A DNA stretch of 35,090 nt from Ammonifex sp. (GTDB lineage Bacteria > Bacillota > Desulfotomaculia > Desulfotomaculales > DYER01), in contig DYER01000044.1 in assembly GCA_020725605.1 (NCBI GenBank), positions 1-35,090 on the forward strand. The letters run 5' to 3'. Positions 1 through 6,464 of the stretch are shown piece by piece. The position numbers were made by a program, and so were the translations under genes. Numbering within the stretch: the first letter of the stretch is position 1; each line of letters opens with the position of its first letter. A model generated the notes under the pieces. The model made no database searches, was not told the DNA's origin, and saw only the letters and a list, made by a program, of their open reading frames with translations.

Positions 1-694
1 GGGTGGTCTTGCCCGTACCGTCGTCGCCGTTGATCACCACGCGCCTACCCAGGGGGCCCACGATGGATTCCAGATGACTGACGGGACCGTCGGGGGTGAT
101 GGCGGTGGCGAAAAGGCGCCGCACCCGGGGCCGGTCGGTCTGACGGGGCCGGCCGGTAAAGATCTCGTGGGTCAGCTCCAGCACCAGACGGTCGAAGGCC
201 CCCTGGTTAAAGGCCCCGGTTTCGCGGTAGAAGGAGCGCACCTCCTCCAGAAACAGTCTGGCCGCGGAAAGATAGGAGTAGGCGCGGCGGAAGAGCCGGG
301 CGATCTCCCGGTTGCAGGCGATAATTTCCCTCTTGTGGGCCCGCAGCCCGGCCTCGTTCCAGTGGTCCCCCAGGTGAATGATTTCGTCCACGGCACCCGG
401 ATGGCGCGGGTCCACCACGTGCGGGGCCGTACCGTCGATGAGCGCCACACCGATGGCGGGAAAGACCACTCCGTCCAGGGATCCGTTGTCGGAGGAGCAG
501 CAGTGGAACTCGACGTCGAAACCGCGCGCCAGCATTTCCTCGCCGATCTTACGCATGAAGGTGGACTTGCCCACCCCCGGCCCGCCTTTGACCACGAAGA
601 CGCGGGTGGCGTCCGGCTCGATAATGTGGTCGTAGAACGAGTGGAAGCCCAGGGCGGTGTTGCCGCCGGGAAAGACCTTTCTGAGTCGTGCCAT
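1..694 (-). CDS. PRK06851-type two-P-loop ATPase, C-terminus beyond the window
   Basis: The visible 231 codons start at an ATG (692-694) behind a GGAGGGG ribosome binding site at about 703-709. The protein begins MARLRKVFPGGNTALGFHSF. It carries a Walker A motif GGPGVGKST at about residues 37-45 and a second P-loop-like motif, NGDDGTGKTT, at the window edge. Two P-loops in tandem with the FPGGNTxxGFxSFY opening fit the uncharacterised Firmicutes ATPase family known as PRK06851. The cellular role of that family is not established. The gene runs off the left end, so its length and any operon partners are unknown. It is divergent from the ANTAR-glnA unit. Family assignment is from recalled motifs; the double ATPase nature is directly visible. 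Confidence 0.75.
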   Translation of the reverse strand, partial: MARLRKVFPGGNTALGFHSFYDHIIEPDATRVFVVKGGPGVGKSTFMRKIGEEMLARGFDVEFHCCSSDNGSLDGVVFPAIGVALIDGTAPHVVDPRHPGAVDEIIHLGDHWNEAGLRAHKREIIACNREIARLFRRAYSYLSAARLFLEEVRSFYRETGAFNQGAFDRLVLELTHEIFTGRPRQTDRPRVRRLFATAITPDGPVSHLESIVGPLGRRVVINGDDGTGKTT

Positions 695-745
695 GGTCGT
701 ATTCCCCTCCGGTTCGGGATTCGCATTCCGTGCGTTGTGAAGGCC

Positions 746-784
746 GGTCGGCATTCGGCCGGGGGGTGCCGACCGTTGTTTTTA
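746..784 (+). terminator. GC-rich hairpin with T-run between divergent genes
   Basis: An 8-bp perfect stem (GGTCGGCA 746-753 with TGCCGACC 767-774) is followed on the plus strand by GTTGTTTTT. It has the shape of an intrinsic terminator reading rightward. However, the gene to its left is on the minus strand, so it would stop antisense or readthrough transcription ahead of the ANTAR promoter. Read on the minus strand it would be a leader hairpin of the ATPase gene without a U-tract. Confidence 0.4.
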
Positions 785-860
785 AATGCGGTTGGCAATT
801 TTCAGGCTATGCGATGGCCGGCCCGGGGTTGAGTGGGAATTCAAGGCAGGCAAAAAACTG

Positions 861-890
861 TTGCGCCGCGGGGTTCGTTTGGGGTATAAT
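861..890 (+). promoter_or_regulatory. sigma-A promoter of the ANTAR regulator gene
   Basis: The -35 box TTGCGC (861-866) and the -10 box TATAAT (885-890) are separated by 18 bases. The same -35 hexamer is used in the glnA promoter at 1774. Transcription should begin near 897, just upstream of the paired hexaloop hairpins and the leader terminator. Confidence 0.7.
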
Positions 891-903
891 CGGAGTGAGC
901 CGA

Positions 904-938
904 CGGTGACAACGGTGTTCCGGAGGGCAGGGTGGCCC
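904..938 (+). promoter_or_regulatory. candidate ANTAR-binding tandem-hairpin RNA element (autoregulatory)
   Basis: Two adjacent hairpins have six-base loops with A at position 1 and G at position 4, the known signature of ANTAR target RNAs. Hairpin 1 pairs 904-910 with 917-922 (one bulged T at 907) around loop AACGGT. Hairpin 2 pairs GGGC 925-928 with GCCC 935-938 around loop AGGGTG. The 3' arm of hairpin 2 is also the 5' arm of the terminator at 934-953, so the two folds exclude each other. That is the antitermination logic known for ANTAR systems. Hairpin 1 is weaker (bulge, one G-T pair) than its counterpart before glnA. Confidence 0.6.
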
Positions 939-963
939 GGTTCGCACCGGGCCTTTGTATTTT
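934..963 (+). terminator. leader terminator (attenuator) before the ANTAR gene
   Basis: The perfect stem GGCCCGG (934-940) / CCGGGCC (947-953) has loop TTCGCA and is followed by TTTGTATTTT. It lies between the promoter and the coding start of the ANTAR gene. It overlaps the second hexaloop hairpin, consistent with conditional termination. Confidence 0.7.
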
Positions 964-982
964 CTGGCGAGGGGTGGTGGGA

Positions 983-1597
983 TTGTACCATGGCACCGTC
1001 GCCATAGGGGCCAGGGAGGAAAAGTTGCGGCGCGAGCTGCGGGCCCTGCTCGCTTCCTGGGGCTGGACCGTGGTGGGGGAGGCGGCGGACGGGGCCGGCA
1101 TGCTGCGCCTGGTGCACGGCGCCAGGCCGGACGTGGTCGTGTTGGACGAGGAGCTCGAAGGCGTGGACGGCCTGGAAGTGGTGCGCAGGCTGGGCTCCGA
1201 GTACGCGGTGGTCCTGGTGACGCCCTACCCCCAGGGCCGGGCCCTGGATGCCCTGCAGGACCTGTGGGTTTTCGGACTGGTGACGCGCCCGGTGGAGGAG
1301 ACCTCCCTGCGCCTGGCCCTGGCGCTGGCCACCGCGGGGTTCCAGAAGGTGCGCCGGCTGGAGCGGGAGGTCGGCGAGCTCAAGGAGAAGCTGGAGACCA
1401 GGAAGGCGGTGGAGCGTGCCAAGGGTATCCTGATGGAGGTGCTGGGGCTCAGCGAGGCCGAGGCCTACAGGCGCATGCAGCGCCAGAGTATGGACCGGCG
1501 CGCCTCCATGCGCACCATCGCCGAGGCCATCATTACGACGTACGAGCTGCAGCGGGGGGCCCTGGAGAAGCCGCCCCCGCAGCGGAAGAAGCGGTAG
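983..1597 (+). CDS. ANTAR-domain RNA-binding response regulator (transcription antiterminator)
   Basis: The protein has 204 residues from TTG 983, preceded by the G-rich GAGGGGTGG. An in-frame GTG at 932 is less likely because it lies inside the leader terminator. The N-terminal half is a receiver-like domain that keeps the phospho-acceptor Asp (VVVLDEEL) but lacks the usual acidic pair after strand 1 and has Arg in place of the conserved Lys (TRPV). It is therefore an atypical or pseudo-receiver. A coiled-coil linker (LEREVGELKEKLETRK) leads to a C-terminal ANTAR three-helix domain with AVERAKGILMEVLGLSEAEA and the downstream ASMRTIAEAI. ANTAR proteins bind paired hexaloop hairpins in nascent RNA and prevent termination. 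Such hairpins precede this gene and the next one, glnA, which suggests nitrogen-responsive control of glutamine synthetase and self-control. Confidence 0.88.
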   Translation: MYHGTVAIGAREEKLRRELRALLASWGWTVVGEAADGAGMLRLVHGARPDVVVLDEELEGVDGLEVVRRLGSEYAVVLVTPYPQGRALDALQDLWVFGLVTRPVEETSLRLALALATAGFQKVRRLEREVGELKEKLETRKAVERAKGILMEVLGLSEAEAYRRMQRQSMDRRASMRTIAEAIITTYELQRGALEKPPPQRKKR

Positions 1598-1603
1598 CCG
1601 ACG

Positions 1604-1652
1604 AAGGCGTCCGCCAGCGGGCCGAGGGAGACCCGGACCGGGACGCCTTTTT
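1604..1652 (+). terminator. intrinsic terminator after the ANTAR gene
   Basis: AAGGCGTCC (1604/5-1612) pairs perfectly with GGACGCCTT (1641-1649), with an inner CGGG/CCCG pairing possible, and is followed by a T-run through 1652. It separates the ANTAR transcript from the independently promoted glnA. Confidence 0.8.
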
Positions 1653-1773
1653 CCTTGTCGGGCGCCGGACCGTCCGAATTGCACATTCAGGGGAGGAATG
1701 TAACCTTGACGCCCGAAGAGGTACTCCAATTCGCAGGGGAGGCCCTTGCGACCGGCGCGGGGGCATTTCGGCG

Positions 1774-1802
1774 TTGCGCGGCGCGGCCCGGTGGTTTATA
1801 AT
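1774..1802 (+). promoter_or_regulatory. sigma-A promoter of glnA
   Basis: TTGCGC (1774-1779) and a consensus TATAAT (1797-1802) are separated by exactly 17 bases. The predicted start near 1809 leads directly into the tandem hairpin element and terminator. Confidence 0.8.
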
Positions 1803-1818
1803 ACTGCTGAGCCGGACA

Positions 1819-1856
1819 GGGATCAAAGAGGATCCCGAAGCAGGGCAAAGGTGTCC
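1819..1856 (+). promoter_or_regulatory. ANTAR-target tandem hexaloop RNA element upstream of glnA
   Basis: Hairpin 1 has a perfect 6-bp stem, GGGATC (1819-1824) with GATCCC (1831-1836), around the hexaloop AAAGAG. Hairpin 2 pairs GGGC (1843-1846) with GTCC (1853-1856, one G-T pair) around the hexaloop AAAGGT. Both loops have A at position 1 and G at position 4, as known for ANTAR-responsive RNAs. A six-base linker separates them. The 3' arm of hairpin 2 is shared with the 5' arm of the terminator at 1853-1873, so protein-stabilised hairpins would prevent termination. The cognate ANTAR regulator gene lies immediately upstream. Confidence 0.85.
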
Positions 1857-1884
1857 CCGTCGGAACGCGGGACTTTTACTTTTT
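1853..1884 (+). terminator. conditional terminator in the glnA leader
   Basis: GTCCC (1853-1857) pairs with GGGAC (1869-1873). After one bulged C, CGT (1858-1860) pairs with ACG (1865-1867) around a CGGA tetraloop. The U-tract TTTTACTTTTT ends at 1884, 20 bases before the glnA start. It is mutually exclusive with the upstream second hexaloop hairpin. Confidence 0.82.
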
Positions 1885-1903
1885 AAAACAGGGGTGACTG
1901 AGG

Positions 1904-3232
1904 TTGGGCTACACCAAAGAGGACGTTCTGAAACTCTTCAAAGAGGAAAACGTCAAGTTCGTGCGCCTGCAGTTCACCGACATCCTGGGCATCCTGAAGA
2001 ACATGGCCATCCCCGTGGAACAGGCCGAGAAGGCGCTGGAAGGGGAACTTATGTTCGACGGTTCGTCCATCGAGGGTTTCGTGCGCATCGAGGAATCGGA
2101 CATGTACCTGAGGCCGGACCCCAACACGGTGGCCATCTTTCCCTGGCGGCCGCGGGAAGGAGCCGTGGCGCGCCTGATCTGCGACGTCTACAACCCCGAC
2201 GGCACGCCCTTTGCCGGGGACCCACGCTACGCCCTGAGACGGGTGGTGGCCGAGGCCGCCCAGATGGGCTTTACGGCCTACTTCGGCCCGGAGTGCGAAT
2301 TCTTTCTCTTTCACGTGGACGAGAAGGGCCGGCCCACCACCGTAACCCACGACCAGGCCGGTTACTTCGACCTCAGCCCCGTGGACCTGGGGGAGAACGC
2401 CCGGCGGGAGATCGTACTGGTTCTGGAGCAGATGGGCTTCGAGATCGAGGCCTCCCACCACGAAGTGGCGCCCGGACAGCACGAGATCGACTTCAAGTAC
2501 TCGGACGCCCTGGACACCGCGGACAAGATCGTCACCTTCCGCATGGTGGTGCGCACCGTGGCCCAGCGCCACGGGCTGCACGCCACCTTCATGCCCAAGC
2601 CCATCTGCGGCATCAACGGGTCGGGCATGCACACCCACCAGTCCCTGGCCCGGGGCGGGGAAAACGCCTTCTACGACCCCCATGGACCCAATCAGTTGAG
2701 TGATATTGCCTATTACTACATCGGGGGCCTGATGAAGCACGCCCGGGCCCTTTCTGCCATCTGCAGCCCCACCGTGAACTCCTACAAACGCCTGGTGCCC
2801 GGCTACGAGGCCCCGGTCTACATCGCCTGGTCCAACCGCAACCGCAGTCCCCTCATCCGGGTGCCGGCCAAACGCGGACCCTCGACCCGGGTGGAGTTCC
2901 GCAGCCCGGATCCCTCGTGCAACCCCTATCTGGCCATTGCGGCAATGCTTAAGGCCGGGCTGGACGGTATCAAAAAGAAGATCCAGCCGCCCCCGGCGGT
3001 GGACCGCAACATCTACGAACTTACCCCCCGGGAACGTGAGGAGCTGGGTATCGGCGTGCTGCCTTCTTCCCTGCGGGAGGCCCTGGACGAACTGGCCCGG
3101 GATGAGGTCATCAAGGAGGCGCTGGGACCCCACATCTACGCCAAGTTCATGGAAGCTAAGGAAAGGGAATGGGACTCCTACCGGGTGCAGGTGCACCAGT
3201 GGGAGCTGGACCAATACCTGACCAAGTTTTAG
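1904..3232 (+). CDS. glnA: type I glutamine synthetase
   Basis: This 442-residue enzyme makes glutamine from glutamate, ammonia and ATP, and acts as a cytosolic dodecamer. The TTG start at 1904 is supported by GGGGTGA a few bases upstream and by the family-typical N-terminus ([22 protein letters not shown]). Visible family motifs are DGSSIEGF (loop near the active site), the metal-binding GPECEFF, the ATP-binding region [34 protein letters not shown] for substrate and metal, and [23 protein letters not shown]. The size and the lack of the adenylylation-type C-terminal insert fit the GSI-alpha class of Firmicutes. Its leader holds an ANTAR-type antitermination switch, and the gene has its own promoter and its own terminator. 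Confidence 0.97.
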   Translation: MGYTKEDVLKLFKEENVKFVRLQFTDILGILKNMAIPVEQAEKALEGELMFDGSSIEGFVRIEESDMYLRPDPNTVAIFPWRPREGAVARLICDVYNPDGTPFAGDPRYALRRVVAEAAQMGFTAYFGPECEFFLFHVDEKGRPTTVTHDQAGYFDLSPVDLGENARREIVLVLEQMGFEIEASHHEVAPGQHEIDFKYSDALDTADKIVTFRMVVRTVAQRHGLHATFMPKPICGINGSGMHTHQSLARGGENAFYDPHGPNQLSDIAYYYIGGLMKHARALSAICSPTVNSYKRLVPGYEAPVYIAWSNRNRSPLIRVPAKRGPSTRVEFRSPDPSCNPYLAIAAMLKAGLDGIKKKIQPPPAVDRNIYELTPREREELGIGVLPSSLREALDELARDEVIKEALGPHIYAKFMEAKEREWDSYRVQVHQWELDQYLTKF

Positions 3233-3260
3233 TTTCGCAAGGGAGGCGGCGCTATTCCGT

Positions 3261-3303
3261 GCCGGAGGGCCGCGGGAACCGGCCCGGCCGGCCCCTTTTT
3301 TTG
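3261..3303 (+). terminator. intrinsic terminator of glnA
   Basis: GGGCCG (3267-3272) pairs with CGGCCC (3280-3285). The stem is extended outward by GCCGG (3261-3265) with CCGGC (3288-3292), and a run of seven T follows (3296-3302). Confidence 0.85.
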
Positions 3304-3333
3304 GCCGGGAATCTTTTCTACCGCCGGGGTCTA

Positions 3334-3342
3334 TGCTACAAT
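3334..3342 (+). promoter_or_regulatory. candidate extended -10 promoter
   Basis: TGCTACAAT (3334-3342) is an extended -10 element located between the glnA terminator and the small lipoyl-domain gene. No convincing -35 is seen. It would give a short leader before the start at 3366. Confidence 0.4.
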
Positions 3343-3365
3343 AAGTTCTAGTCTTCGGACGCGGG

Positions 3366-3608
3366 GTGAAGGATGCCTTGGAGGTTAAGCTGGCTTTTCT
3401 GCCCGGGGGAGAAGAGGAGGCCACGGTTTCCTGCTGGAAGGTGGAAGAGGGGGACACCGTGGAGGAGGGAGACCGCCTGGTGGAGCTGACCACCGGTAAG
3501 TCCGTGTACCGCGTATCCGCCCCCTGCAGCGGGACCATAGCCGAGATCCTCGTAACCGAGGGGGACACGGTGCGCCTCGGCGAGGTCCTCTGCGTCATCG
3601 AAGAGTGA
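3366..3608 (+). CDS. small free-standing biotin/lipoyl-attachment-like protein
   Basis: The protein has 80 residues from GTG 3366 and consists of essentially one lipoyl/biotinyl beta-barrel. The two halves VSCWKVEEGDTVEEGDRLVEL and SGTIAEILVTEGDTVRLGEVLCVIEE repeat the family hairpin. A lysine sits at the turn (ELTTGKSVYRV), the position that carries lipoate or biotin. The context TGKS resembles lipoyl (TDKA) more than biotinyl (AMKM) sites. No E2 catalytic or carboxylase genes lie nearby, so its partner complex is unknown. It is separated by only seven bases from the next gene, suggesting cotranscription. The start is uncertain because no strong ribosome binding site is seen. Confidence 0.75.
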   Translation: MKDALEVKLAFLPGGEEEATVSCWKVEEGDTVEEGDRLVELTTGKSVYRVSAPCSGTIAEILVTEGDTVRLGEVLCVIEE

Positions 3609-3615
3609 CCCGCGG

Positions 3616-4380
3616 GTGGGAAGTCCGGTGGCGCCGCCGCTGATCGGCATCACCTGCGCCTGGAACGAGGACGAGGAGCGCTTTTACCTCGGCCGCCACT
3701 ACGTGCGGGCCGTGGAAAGGGCGGGCGGGCTGCCCGTGGCCCTGCCGGCCCTGGTGCGCGAGGGAGGCGTGGAGGGCCTGCTGGGGGTCCTGGACGGGCT
3801 GCTCCTGGCCGGTGGCGGAGACCTGGATCCCTTTTACTTCGGCGAGGAGCCCCTGCCGGTCACGGGGGAGATCGCGCCTGAGCGGGACCGCTTCGAGCTG
3901 GCCCTGGCCCGGGGGGCGTTACGGCTGGGCCTGCCGGTGCTGGGCATCTGCCGCGGCCTCCAGGTATTGAACGTGGCGGCCGGAGGGACCCTATACCAGG
4001 ACCTGGCCCAGGCCGTGCCCCGTCCCCTGAAACACTACCAGCAGGCGCCGCGCTGGTACGCCACCCACGGGTTTACGGTGGCGGGCGGCTCGCGCCTGGC
4101 CGGCATTATGGGCGCGGGGTACCGGCGGGTCAACAGCTTCCACCACCAGGCCGTGGCGCGGGTGGCACCCGGATTTCGGGCCACGGCCTGGGCTCCCGAC
4201 GGTGTGGTGGAGGCCGTGGAGGCCACGGGGCCCGGCTTCGCCCTGGGGGTGCAGTTCCACCCCGAGGGCATGGCGGAGCAGGACCCGGGTTGTCTGGCCC
4301 TGTTCGCGGCCCTGGTAGAAGCCGCCCGCCTTTTCTCCCTGGGCAGGCCCGGTGGGACCACGGGTGTATGTCGAAAGTAA
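3616..4380 (+). CDS. gamma-glutamyl-GABA hydrolase-like (peptidase C26) class I amidotransferase
   Basis: The protein has up to 254 residues; GTG 3616 is used, and GTG 3628 is an alternative. The catalytic nucleophile Cys is in the elbow LGICRGLQVLNVAAGG, the His is in GVQFHPEGM, and the oxyanion region is LLLAGGGDLDPFYF. The pattern, with the SFHHQAV segment, fits the C26 family that includes PuuD (gamma-glutamyl-gamma-aminobutyrate hydrolase). The true substrate is unknown, but gamma-glutamyl hydrolysis would suit a location close to glnA. It follows the lipoyl-like gene directly, and its 3' end carries a perfect Spo0A box for the next gene. Confidence 0.88.
   Translation: MGSPVAPPLIGITCAWNEDEERFYLGRHYVRAVERAGGLPVALPALVREGGVEGLLGVLDGLLLAGGGDLDPFYFGEEPLPVTGEIAPERDRFELALARGALRLGLPVLGICRGLQVLNVAAGGTLYQDLAQAVPRPLKHYQQAPRWYATHGFTVAGGSRLAGIMGAGYRRVNSFHHQAVARVAPGFRATAWAPDGVVEAVEATGPGFALGVQFHPEGMAEQDPGCLALFAALVEAARLFSLGRPGGTTGVCRK
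4369..4375 (+). promoter_or_regulatory. Spo0A box (0A box)
   Basis: TGTCGAA is a perfect match to the Spo0A binding consensus. It lies about 50 bases upstream of a second perfect copy that overlaps the spo0F promoter. Confidence 0.55.
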
Positions 4381-4400
4381 CAAACTTTTAACGTTCCCGG

Positions 4401-4429
4401 GCAGGATCGGACGGCCCGATGTCGAATAC
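4401..4429 (+). promoter_or_regulatory. SigH-like promoter of spo0F
   Basis: GCAGGATCG (-35-like, AGGA core) and GTCGAATAC (-10-like, GAAT core) are spaced by 11 bases, matching the known SigH layout. In Bacillus subtilis spo0F is also driven from a SigH promoter, so the call agrees with gene context. Confidence 0.6.
4420..4426 (+). promoter_or_regulatory. Spo0A box overlapping the spo0F promoter
   Basis: A second perfect TGTCGAA overlaps the -10 region of the SigH-like promoter. A third near-match, TGTCAAA, lies at 4465-4471. Three spaced copies upstream of a phosphorelay gene support direct feedback by Spo0A. Confidence 0.6.
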
Positions 4430-4491
4430 CTCCGGTGGCGGGATTATCCTAGGGTGTCACTTTATGTCAAATGTCGTCGGAGGTGACTCGG

Positions 4492-4884
4492 TTGCCGTTA
4501 CGTATTCTGGTGGTGGACGATCAGCCCAGGGTATGCCATCTGTTGGAGGCCTTTCTCCGCCAGCAAAACTATGCCGTATATTCGGCAAGTAACGGGCTGG
4601 AGGCGCTGGAACTGGTGGAGACGGTGCGGCCCCATCTGATCTTTATGGACATCCGGATGCCGCGCCTGGACGGGCTGGAAACTCTGGACCGCATCAAGTC
4701 CCTCTGGCCCGACGTGGAAGTGGTCATGATGACGGCCTACGGCGGCGAGGGGGCCTTCACCCGCGCTTATCAGCGGGGGGCTTTTTGCTGCCTCACCAAA
4801 CCCTTTGACCTGTCGCAGGTAGCCGCCGTTGTCCGGGCGGTGGAGGAGCGGTGCCGGGAAAGGGCTGACTTTCTCGTATCCTGA
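4492..4884 (+). CDS. spo0F: Spo0F-like single-domain response regulator
   Basis: The start is TTG 4492, five bases after GGAGGTGA (4479-4486); an in-frame ATG at 4471 lies upstream of that ribosome binding site and is unlikely. The 130-residue protein is a lone receiver domain: acidic pair D9-D10, phospho-acceptor D53 (IFMDIRMPRLDG), switch Thr81 (MMTAYG) and Lys103 (LTKPF). Length and residue positions match Spo0F, the phosphorelay intermediate that passes phosphate from sensor kinases to Spo0B and Spo0A. The SigH-like promoter and Spo0A boxes upstream support a sporulation role. A CheY-like or other stand-alone receiver remains possible. Confidence 0.85.
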   Translation: MPLRILVVDDQPRVCHLLEAFLRQQNYAVYSASNGLEALELVETVRPHLIFMDIRMPRLDGLETLDRIKSLWPDVEVVMMTAYGGEGAFTRAYQRGAFCCLTKPFDLSQVAAVVRAVEERCRERADFLVS

Positions 4885-4908
4885 GATAGAGAATAACCGT
4901 TGTGGGGA

Positions 4909-5002
4909 TCCCCGGGGGTGCTCGCGAGAGGCGGGCTGAGAAAGGCACCCGATGAAGTGCCTTACCCTTGGAACCTGACCTGGGTAATGCCAGCGGAGGG
5001 AG
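4909..5002 (+). ncRNA. TPP (thiamine pyrophosphate) riboswitch
   Basis: The conserved THI-box parts are present in order: GGGGTGC (4915-4921), GGCTGAGA followed by a GGCACCC helix arm, a variable stem, ACCCTTGGAACCTGA, and the 3' block GGGTAATGCCAGCGGAGGGA. The element begins about 25 bases after the spo0F stop, and thiC follows, so it senses TPP and shuts off thiamine pyrimidine synthesis. Confidence 0.95.
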
Positions 5003-5021
5003 AGGGGGCCGGGCTACACCA

Positions 5022-5043
5022 CCCGCCCTCGGCGGGTATTTTT
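5022..5043 (+). terminator. riboswitch expression-platform terminator
   Basis: CCCGCC (5022-5027) and GGCGGG (5031-5036) form a tight stem followed by TATTTTT. Flanking CACCAC (about 5017-5022) and GTGGTG (5044-5049) could pair in an extended form. It lies between the TPP aptamer and the thiC start and would terminate when TPP is bound. Confidence 0.75.
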
Positions 5044-5135
5044 GTGGTGGGCGACGGAGAATTTTGCCAACCGCCGCAGACCGCATGGCTTCACGCAGGC
5101 AAAATTCCCCGTCGGGCGAAAGGGGGGACGTACGG

Positions 5136-6434
5136 ATGACCCAGATGCAGGCGGCCCGGGAGGGAATCATTACGCCGGCCATGAGAAGGGTGGCCGAAAG
5201 GGAGGGGCTTCCCGCGGAGACGATCCGCGCGGGAGTCGCGGCGGGTACCATCGTCATCCCGGCCAATCCGGCCCACGGGGGTCTGGACCCTACGGGCATA
5301 GGGAAAGGGTTGCGCACCAAGATCAACGCCAACATCGGCACCTCGTCCCACTACCCGGACCCGCAGGCAGAACTGGCCAAGCTCCGGGTGGCCCTTGAGG
5401 CGGGTGCCGACACCGTGATGGACCTGAGCACGGGGGGCGACCTGGACCTCAGCCGGCGCCTGATCGTCCGGGCCAGCCCGGCGCCCGTGGGCACGGTGCC
5501 CATCTACCAGGCCGCGGTGGAGGCCCTGGCGCGCCACGGCAGCATCGTGGCCATGACGGCCGACGAGATGTTCGAGGTCATAGAGAGGCAGGCCGCCGAC
5601 GGCGTCGACTTCATGACCGTCCACTGCGGGGTAACCCTGTCCACCATCGAGCGGTTGCGGCACTCGGGGCGTATTACCGACATCGTAAGCCGCGGCGGGT
5701 CCTTCCTCACGGGCTGGATGCTGTACCACGGCCGGGAGAACCCCCTCTACGCCGAGTACGACCGCCTCCTGGAGATCGCGGCGCGCCACGACGTGGTGCT
5801 GAGCCTGGGCGACGGCCTGCGGCCCGGCTGTCTGGCCGACGCCACGGACCGGGCCCAGGTGGCCGAGCTGCTCGTGCTGGGAGAGCTGGTGGAGCGGGCC
5901 CGGGAGCGGGGCGTGCAGGTCATGGTGGAGGGGCCGGGCCACGTACCCCTGAACCAGGTCACGACCAACGTGCGCCTGGAGAAGTCCCTGTGCCGGGAGG
6001 CGCCCTTCTACGTCCTGGGGCCTCTGGTCACCGACGTGGCGGCGGGCTACGACCACATCGCGGCGGCCATCGGCGGGGCCGTGGCCGCGGCCGCGGGCGC
6101 GGACTTTTTGTGCTACGTGACGCCGGCCGAGCACCTTGGCCTGCCTACCCTGGAGGACGTGCGGGAGGGCGTGATCGCGGCCCGCATCGCGGCCCACGCC
6201 GCGGACGTGGCCAAGGGCGTGCCGGGTGCGGCCGAGTGGGACCGGGAGATGGCCCGGGCCCGCAAGGCTTTGGACTGGGAACGGCAGCTGGAACTGGCCC
6301 TGGACCCGGAGAGGGCGCGGCGCCGGCGGGCCGAGCGCAACCCGCCCGGCACCAGGGAGTGCAGCATGTGCGGCGAGTTCTGCGCCATGGCCCTGGTGGG
6401 CCGGTTTCTCGGCCGGCCTCAGGGCGCATGCTGA
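5136..6434 (+). CDS. thiC: phosphomethylpyrimidine synthase ThiC
   Basis: The enzyme converts aminoimidazole ribotide to HMP phosphate for thiamine synthesis, using a [4Fe-4S] cluster and SAM radical chemistry. The ATG 5136 start follows AGGGGGGAC; an in-frame extension upstream runs into the riboswitch terminator and is rejected. The protein has 432 residues. Motifs include [64 protein letters not shown] and [14 protein letters not shown]. The C-terminal cluster motif is CSMCGEFC (two then three residues between Cys), the shorter form relative to the CX2CX4C of the enterobacterial enzyme. The length fits the short ThiC form of Firmicutes and archaea. No other thi gene is adjacent. Confidence 0.96.
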   Translation: MTQMQAAREGIITPAMRRVAEREGLPAETIRAGVAAGTIVIPANPAHGGLDPTGIGKGLRTKINANIGTSSHYPDPQAELAKLRVALEAGADTVMDLSTGGDLDLSRRLIVRASPAPVGTVPIYQAAVEALARHGSIVAMTADEMFEVIERQAADGVDFMTVHCGVTLSTIERLRHSGRITDIVSRGGSFLTGWMLYHGRENPLYAEYDRLLEIAARHDVVLSLGDGLRPGCLADATDRAQVAELLVLGELVERARERGVQVMVEGPGHVPLNQVTTNVRLEKSLCREAPFYVLGPLVTDVAAGYDHIAAAIGGAVAAAAGADFLCYVTPAEHLGLPTLEDVREGVIAARIAAHAADVAKGVPGAAEWDREMARARKALDWERQLELALDPERARRRRAERNPPGTRECSMCGEFCAMALVGRFLGRPQGAC

Positions 6435-6464
6435 GGGCGCCGCCGGCTTGGCGGGGGTGGGACC

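Noticed and set aside
932-982. Upstream GTG start for the ANTAR gene
   Set aside because: It lies inside the hexaloop hairpin and terminator of the leader and would encode non-homologous residues.
1706-1801. Possible 31-residue peptide starting TTG 1706 behind GGGGAGG, opening TPEEVLQFAGEAL
   Set aside because: It ends inside the -10 box of the glnA promoter and no homologue is recognised. A resemblance to the glutamine synthetase N-terminus is short. Not enough to call a gene.
955-2703. Long open frame overlapping the ANTAR gene and glnA in another frame
   Set aside because: Composition is Gly/Arg/Ala-rich junk typical of out-of-frame reading in GC-rich genes; it shows no domain.
1883-3598. 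Long open frame on the minus strand across glnA
   Set aside because: It is the shadow of a high-GC coding gene; the plus-strand reading shows full glutamine synthetase motifs.
4968-5135. In-frame upstream extension of thiC
   Set aside because: It runs through the TPP riboswitch and its terminator; the family starts near ATG 5136, which has a good ribosome binding site.
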